Of a stretch of 6,877 nt of DNA, positions 4,884-6,877 are shown one piece after another. Below the pieces are notes generated by a model. It searched no databases. It was not told the origin of the DNA and worked only from the letters and a program-made list of their open reading frames with translations. The DNA is from Scatosoma sp045632625 (GTDB lineage Bacteria; Bacillota; Clostridia; Christensenellales; Borkfalkiaceae), in assembly GCA_045632625.1 (NCBI GenBank), contig JAZQWZ010000018.1:1-6877 (forward strand). Reading direction: 5' to 3'. The first letter of the stretch is position 1, and every line of letters begins with the position of its first letter. The translations under genes and the position numbers were made by a program.

Positions 4884-6877
4884 ATGGCAAAAGAGCAAAA
4901 TAACGAAACGAAAAAGAACAATGATTACAGCGCGAAAAACCTGGAAGTGTTGGAAGGGCTTGACGCTGTCCGTAAACGTCCTGGTATGTATATCGGATCG
5001 ACGGGCATTAAAGGGCTTCACCACATTCTTTGGGAAATTGTGGACAATGCAATCGATGAAGCGGCAAATGGATTTGCCAACAAAGTTAAGGTTACCTTAC
5101 ACGCCGACGGCAGTGCGTCGGTCGAAGATAACGGACGCGGTATTCCTACCGATATTCACCCGAAAGAAAAAGTTTCGGGTGTTCAGCTTGTTTTCACGAA
5201 ATTGCATGCAGGCGGTAAATTTGGACAAGGTAACTATGAATATTCCGGTGGTTTGCACGGCGTAGGTGCGTCCGTTACCAACGCGCTTTCCGAATGGTTA
5301 AACGTAGAAATTTATAGAAATAAACGCATCTATAAAATGAGTTTCCATTCTTCCTATAATGCACGAAAGAAAAAGGTGGAATCGGGTATTCCCGACGGGC
5401 CTTTGGAAGATACGGGGATTAGAACCAACCGTCAGGGGACTTTTGTACATTTCAAACCGGATGCAACGGTATTTTCGGAAACTGATTTCGATTTGGATAC
5501 GGTAGAAGAAAGATTGATGCAACTCGCCTTTTTAAATAAAGGTGTTGAAATTACGCTTATCGACGAACGCATTTCCATGGCGGAAGCAAAGCGCACGCGC
5601 ATGATGTTTGCGGAAAACGCGGAAGACGAAGAAACGGATGCGCAAGAAGAAAGCGTTGATACAGTAGAAGAAACGCCCGTAGAAACTAACGAAGAACAGC
5701 CGTATGATTTGTTTGCGTTTGCAAAAGAAGATAGTGCGCCGCAACAATCGCTTTTTGACGAAGTGGACGAGCTGGCTTTGGAGAGCGAACCGTACCGCGT
5801 TGTGTTCAAATTTGACGGCGGTATTTCCGATTACGTAAAGAGCTTAAACGAAGATGAGAAAAAGCTGTACACGCAGCCTATATATTATTCGACGATTAAA
5901 AACGACGTACAGGTAGAGTTTGCCATTCAGCATTATCACGGCTACCGTGAAAAAATGTTCTCGTTTGTAAACAACATTCCCACCCCAGAAGGCGGTTATC
6001 ACGAAGCAGGTTTCCATTCGGGGTTGACGAAAGTGCTCAACGATTTTGCGCGTAGTAACGGTTTCCTGAAAGAAAAGGACGCAAACTTCCAAGGCGACGA
6101 CTTTGGCGAAGGCTTATCGGTCGTGCTTTCCGTAAAAATCGGTACGGTACAATTTGAAGGGCAAACGAAAACTAAGCTTGGTAATACGGAAGCGCGTCCA
6201 GCGGTGGAAAGTGCGGTAATCGAAGGCTTTAACGCGTTTAAAAATATCCGTGGTTATAAAAAGACCATGGAAGAAATTATCAAAAAAGCGCAAGGTGCGG
6301 CAAAATCGCGCATCGCCGCTAAGGAAGCCAAGGACAACGTGCGTAAAGCCAAAAAAATTGACGGCTTGACGCTTATCGGTAAGCTTGCGGGCTGTTCAGG
6401 CAGAAAACCCGAACTCAACGAAATTTTCATTGTAGAGGGCGACTCCGCAGGCGGTACGGCAAAACAAGCGCGCGTAAGACAAACACAGTCCATTTTGCCT
6501 TTGCGCGGTAAGCCGCTGAACGTAGAAAAGAAGCGTTTGGCGCAAATCCTTGAAAACGAAGAAATTCGTACGATTATCAGTGCGATCGGCGCTGGTATTG
6601 ATCCTGATTTCAAACTTGATAAAATCAATTATCATAAAGTAATCATCTTATCGGATGCCGACCAAGACGGTATGCATATTCGGTGCATTTTGCTCACGTT
6701 CTTCTTCCGTTATATGCGTCCGCTTGTCAATGCGGGACACGTGTATATCGGTATGCCGCCTTTGTATAAGGTGCATAAGGGCGATAAGGTAGAATACGCG
6801 TACGACGATAAGGAACTCAATGAAAAGATAGAAAAAATCGGCAAGGGTTATCAGTTGCAACGCTATAAAGGTTTGGG
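4884..6877 (+). CDS. gyrB: Type IIA DNA topoisomerase subunit B (gyrase B, possibly ParE), 3' end beyond window
   Basis: ATPase and TOPRIM subunit of a type II topoisomerase; with GyrA it introduces negative supercoils, with ParC (if ParE) it decatenates. 664 complete codons are visible, open to the window end at RYKGLG. The ATG has a GAGG site 5 bases upstream and an in-frame stop at 4848. GHKL domain: E51 (general base) and N55 in WEIVDNAIDEA, D82 in EDNGRGIP, the ATP lid GGKF to SGGLHGVG (110-128), and R145, all offset by 9 from E. coli GyrB. Transducer: QTKTKLGN (427-434), whose lysine K429 contacts ATP. TOPRIM: EGDSAGG (518-524) and DADQDG with metal ligands D591, D593, D595. PLRGK then LNVEK and HIRC favour GyrB over ParE, where LNTEK is more usual. 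A long acidic insertion occupies about residues 230-303. There is no recF or dnaA neighbour, so ParE or a second topoisomerase remains possible. The type IIA assignment is secure; the gyrB name is less so. Confidence 0.93.
   Translation, partial: MAKEQNNETKKNNDYSAKNLEVLEGLDAVRKRPGMYIGSTGIKGLHHILWEIVDNAIDEAANGFANKVKVTLHADGSASVEDNGRGIPTDIHPKEKVSGVQLVFTKLHAGGKFGQGNYEYSGGLHGVGASVTNALSEWLNVEIYRNKRIYKMSFHSSYNARKKKVESGIPDGPLEDTGIRTNRQGTFVHFKPDATVFSETDFDLDTVEERLMQLAFLNKGVEITLIDERISMAEAKRTRMMFAENAEDEETDAQEESVDTVEETPVETNEEQPYDLFAFAKEDSAPQQSLFDEVDELALESEPYRVVFKFDGGISDYVKSLNEDEKKLYTQPIYYSTIKNDVQVEFAIQHYHGYREKMFSFVNNIPTPEGGYHEAGFHSGLTKVLNDFARSNGFLKEKDANFQGDDFGEGLSVVLSVKIGTVQFEGQTKTKLGNTEARPAVESAVIEGFNAFKNIRGYKKTMEEIIKKAQGAAKSRIAAKEAKDNVRKAKKIDGLTLIGKLAGCSGRKPELNEIFIVEGDSAGGTAKQARVRQTQSILPLRGKPLNVEKKRLAQILENEEIRTIISAIGAGIDPDFKLDKINYHKVIILSDADQDGMHIRCILLTFFFRYMRPLVNAGHVYIGMPPLYKVHKGDKVEYAYDDKELNEKIEKIGKGYQLQRYKGL
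5571..5792 (+). other. Acidic linker insertion within GyrB (residues about 230-303)
   Basis: Between the strand ending DER (227-229) and YRVVFKFDGGISDYV (from residue 304), E. coli GyrB has only about six residues (DGKEDH). Here there are about 74. The first dozen are helical and basic (SMAEAKRTRMMF). The next 60 or so hold 23 Asp/Glu and few basic residues, with two hydrophobic islands, YDLFAFA and QQSLFDEV. The frame stays open and the flanking domain is intact on both sides, so this is an in-frame protein insertion rather than an intron or frameshift. It is likely disordered and surface exposed; function unknown. Confidence 0.75.

Noticed and set aside
4873..5265. A 130-codon + strand reading frame overlapping the start of gyrB
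   Set aside because: It is out of frame with the clear GHKL domain, begins within the gyrB ribosome-binding region and shows no recognisable motif.
5432..5809. A Ser-rich minus-strand reading frame opposite the GyrB insertion
   Set aside because: The serine bias is what one expects from reading the complement of the GAA-rich acidic segment; no promoter or ribosome site supports it.

Overview
The window looks like ordinary chromosomal DNA from a Firmicute, most likely an uncultured member of the Clostridia. The signs are a class I HelD-type RNA polymerase-recycling helicase, an arginyl-tRNA synthetase with the SSINIAKPFHIGHL signature, A/T-rich intergenic spacers with clear SigA-type promoters, and coding DNA that favours GCG and ACG codons. 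The genus assignment is an inference from family resemblance only. All genes lie on the + strand. I see no tRNA, rRNA, CRISPR array, insertion sequence or phage gene.

Layout: (1) bases 1-1499 hold the 3' part of argS, whose start lies before the window, closed by a strong intrinsic terminator (about 1512-1553). (2) Bases 1554-1652 hold an A/T-rich spacer with an extended -10 promoter and a Shine-Dalgarno site. (3) Bases 1653-4040 encode a HelD-like superfamily 1 ATPase. It is followed after 16 bases by (4) a YjjG-type HAD nucleotidase (4057-4773), so the two are probably co-transcribed. (5) A near-consensus promoter, whose -35 box overlaps the stop codon of the nucleotidase gene, drives (6) a type IIA topoisomerase B subunit (GyrB, less likely ParE) from 4884 to beyond the end of the window at 6877. 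A leader of roughly 80 bases precedes that gene.

How the genes relate: the neighbours share an information-processing theme rather than one pathway. ArgRS charges tRNA. HelD strips and recycles stalled RNA polymerase. YjjG removes unwanted pyrimidine nucleoside monophosphates. GyrB supplies the ATPase and half the active site for DNA supercoiling. HelD next to gyrase is suggestive, because stalled polymerase and torsional stress are linked problems, but no terminator is visible between them and co-regulation is unproven.

The most unusual feature is inside the topoisomerase. An acidic insertion of about 74 residues sits at the start of the transducer domain, where E. coli GyrB has only a few residues. 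It contains QQSLF, which resembles the beta-sliding-clamp-binding pentapeptide (QL[S/D]LF). I did not find a wholly new gene system. The insertion, the gyrB leader and the matched promoter pair are the points worth checking.
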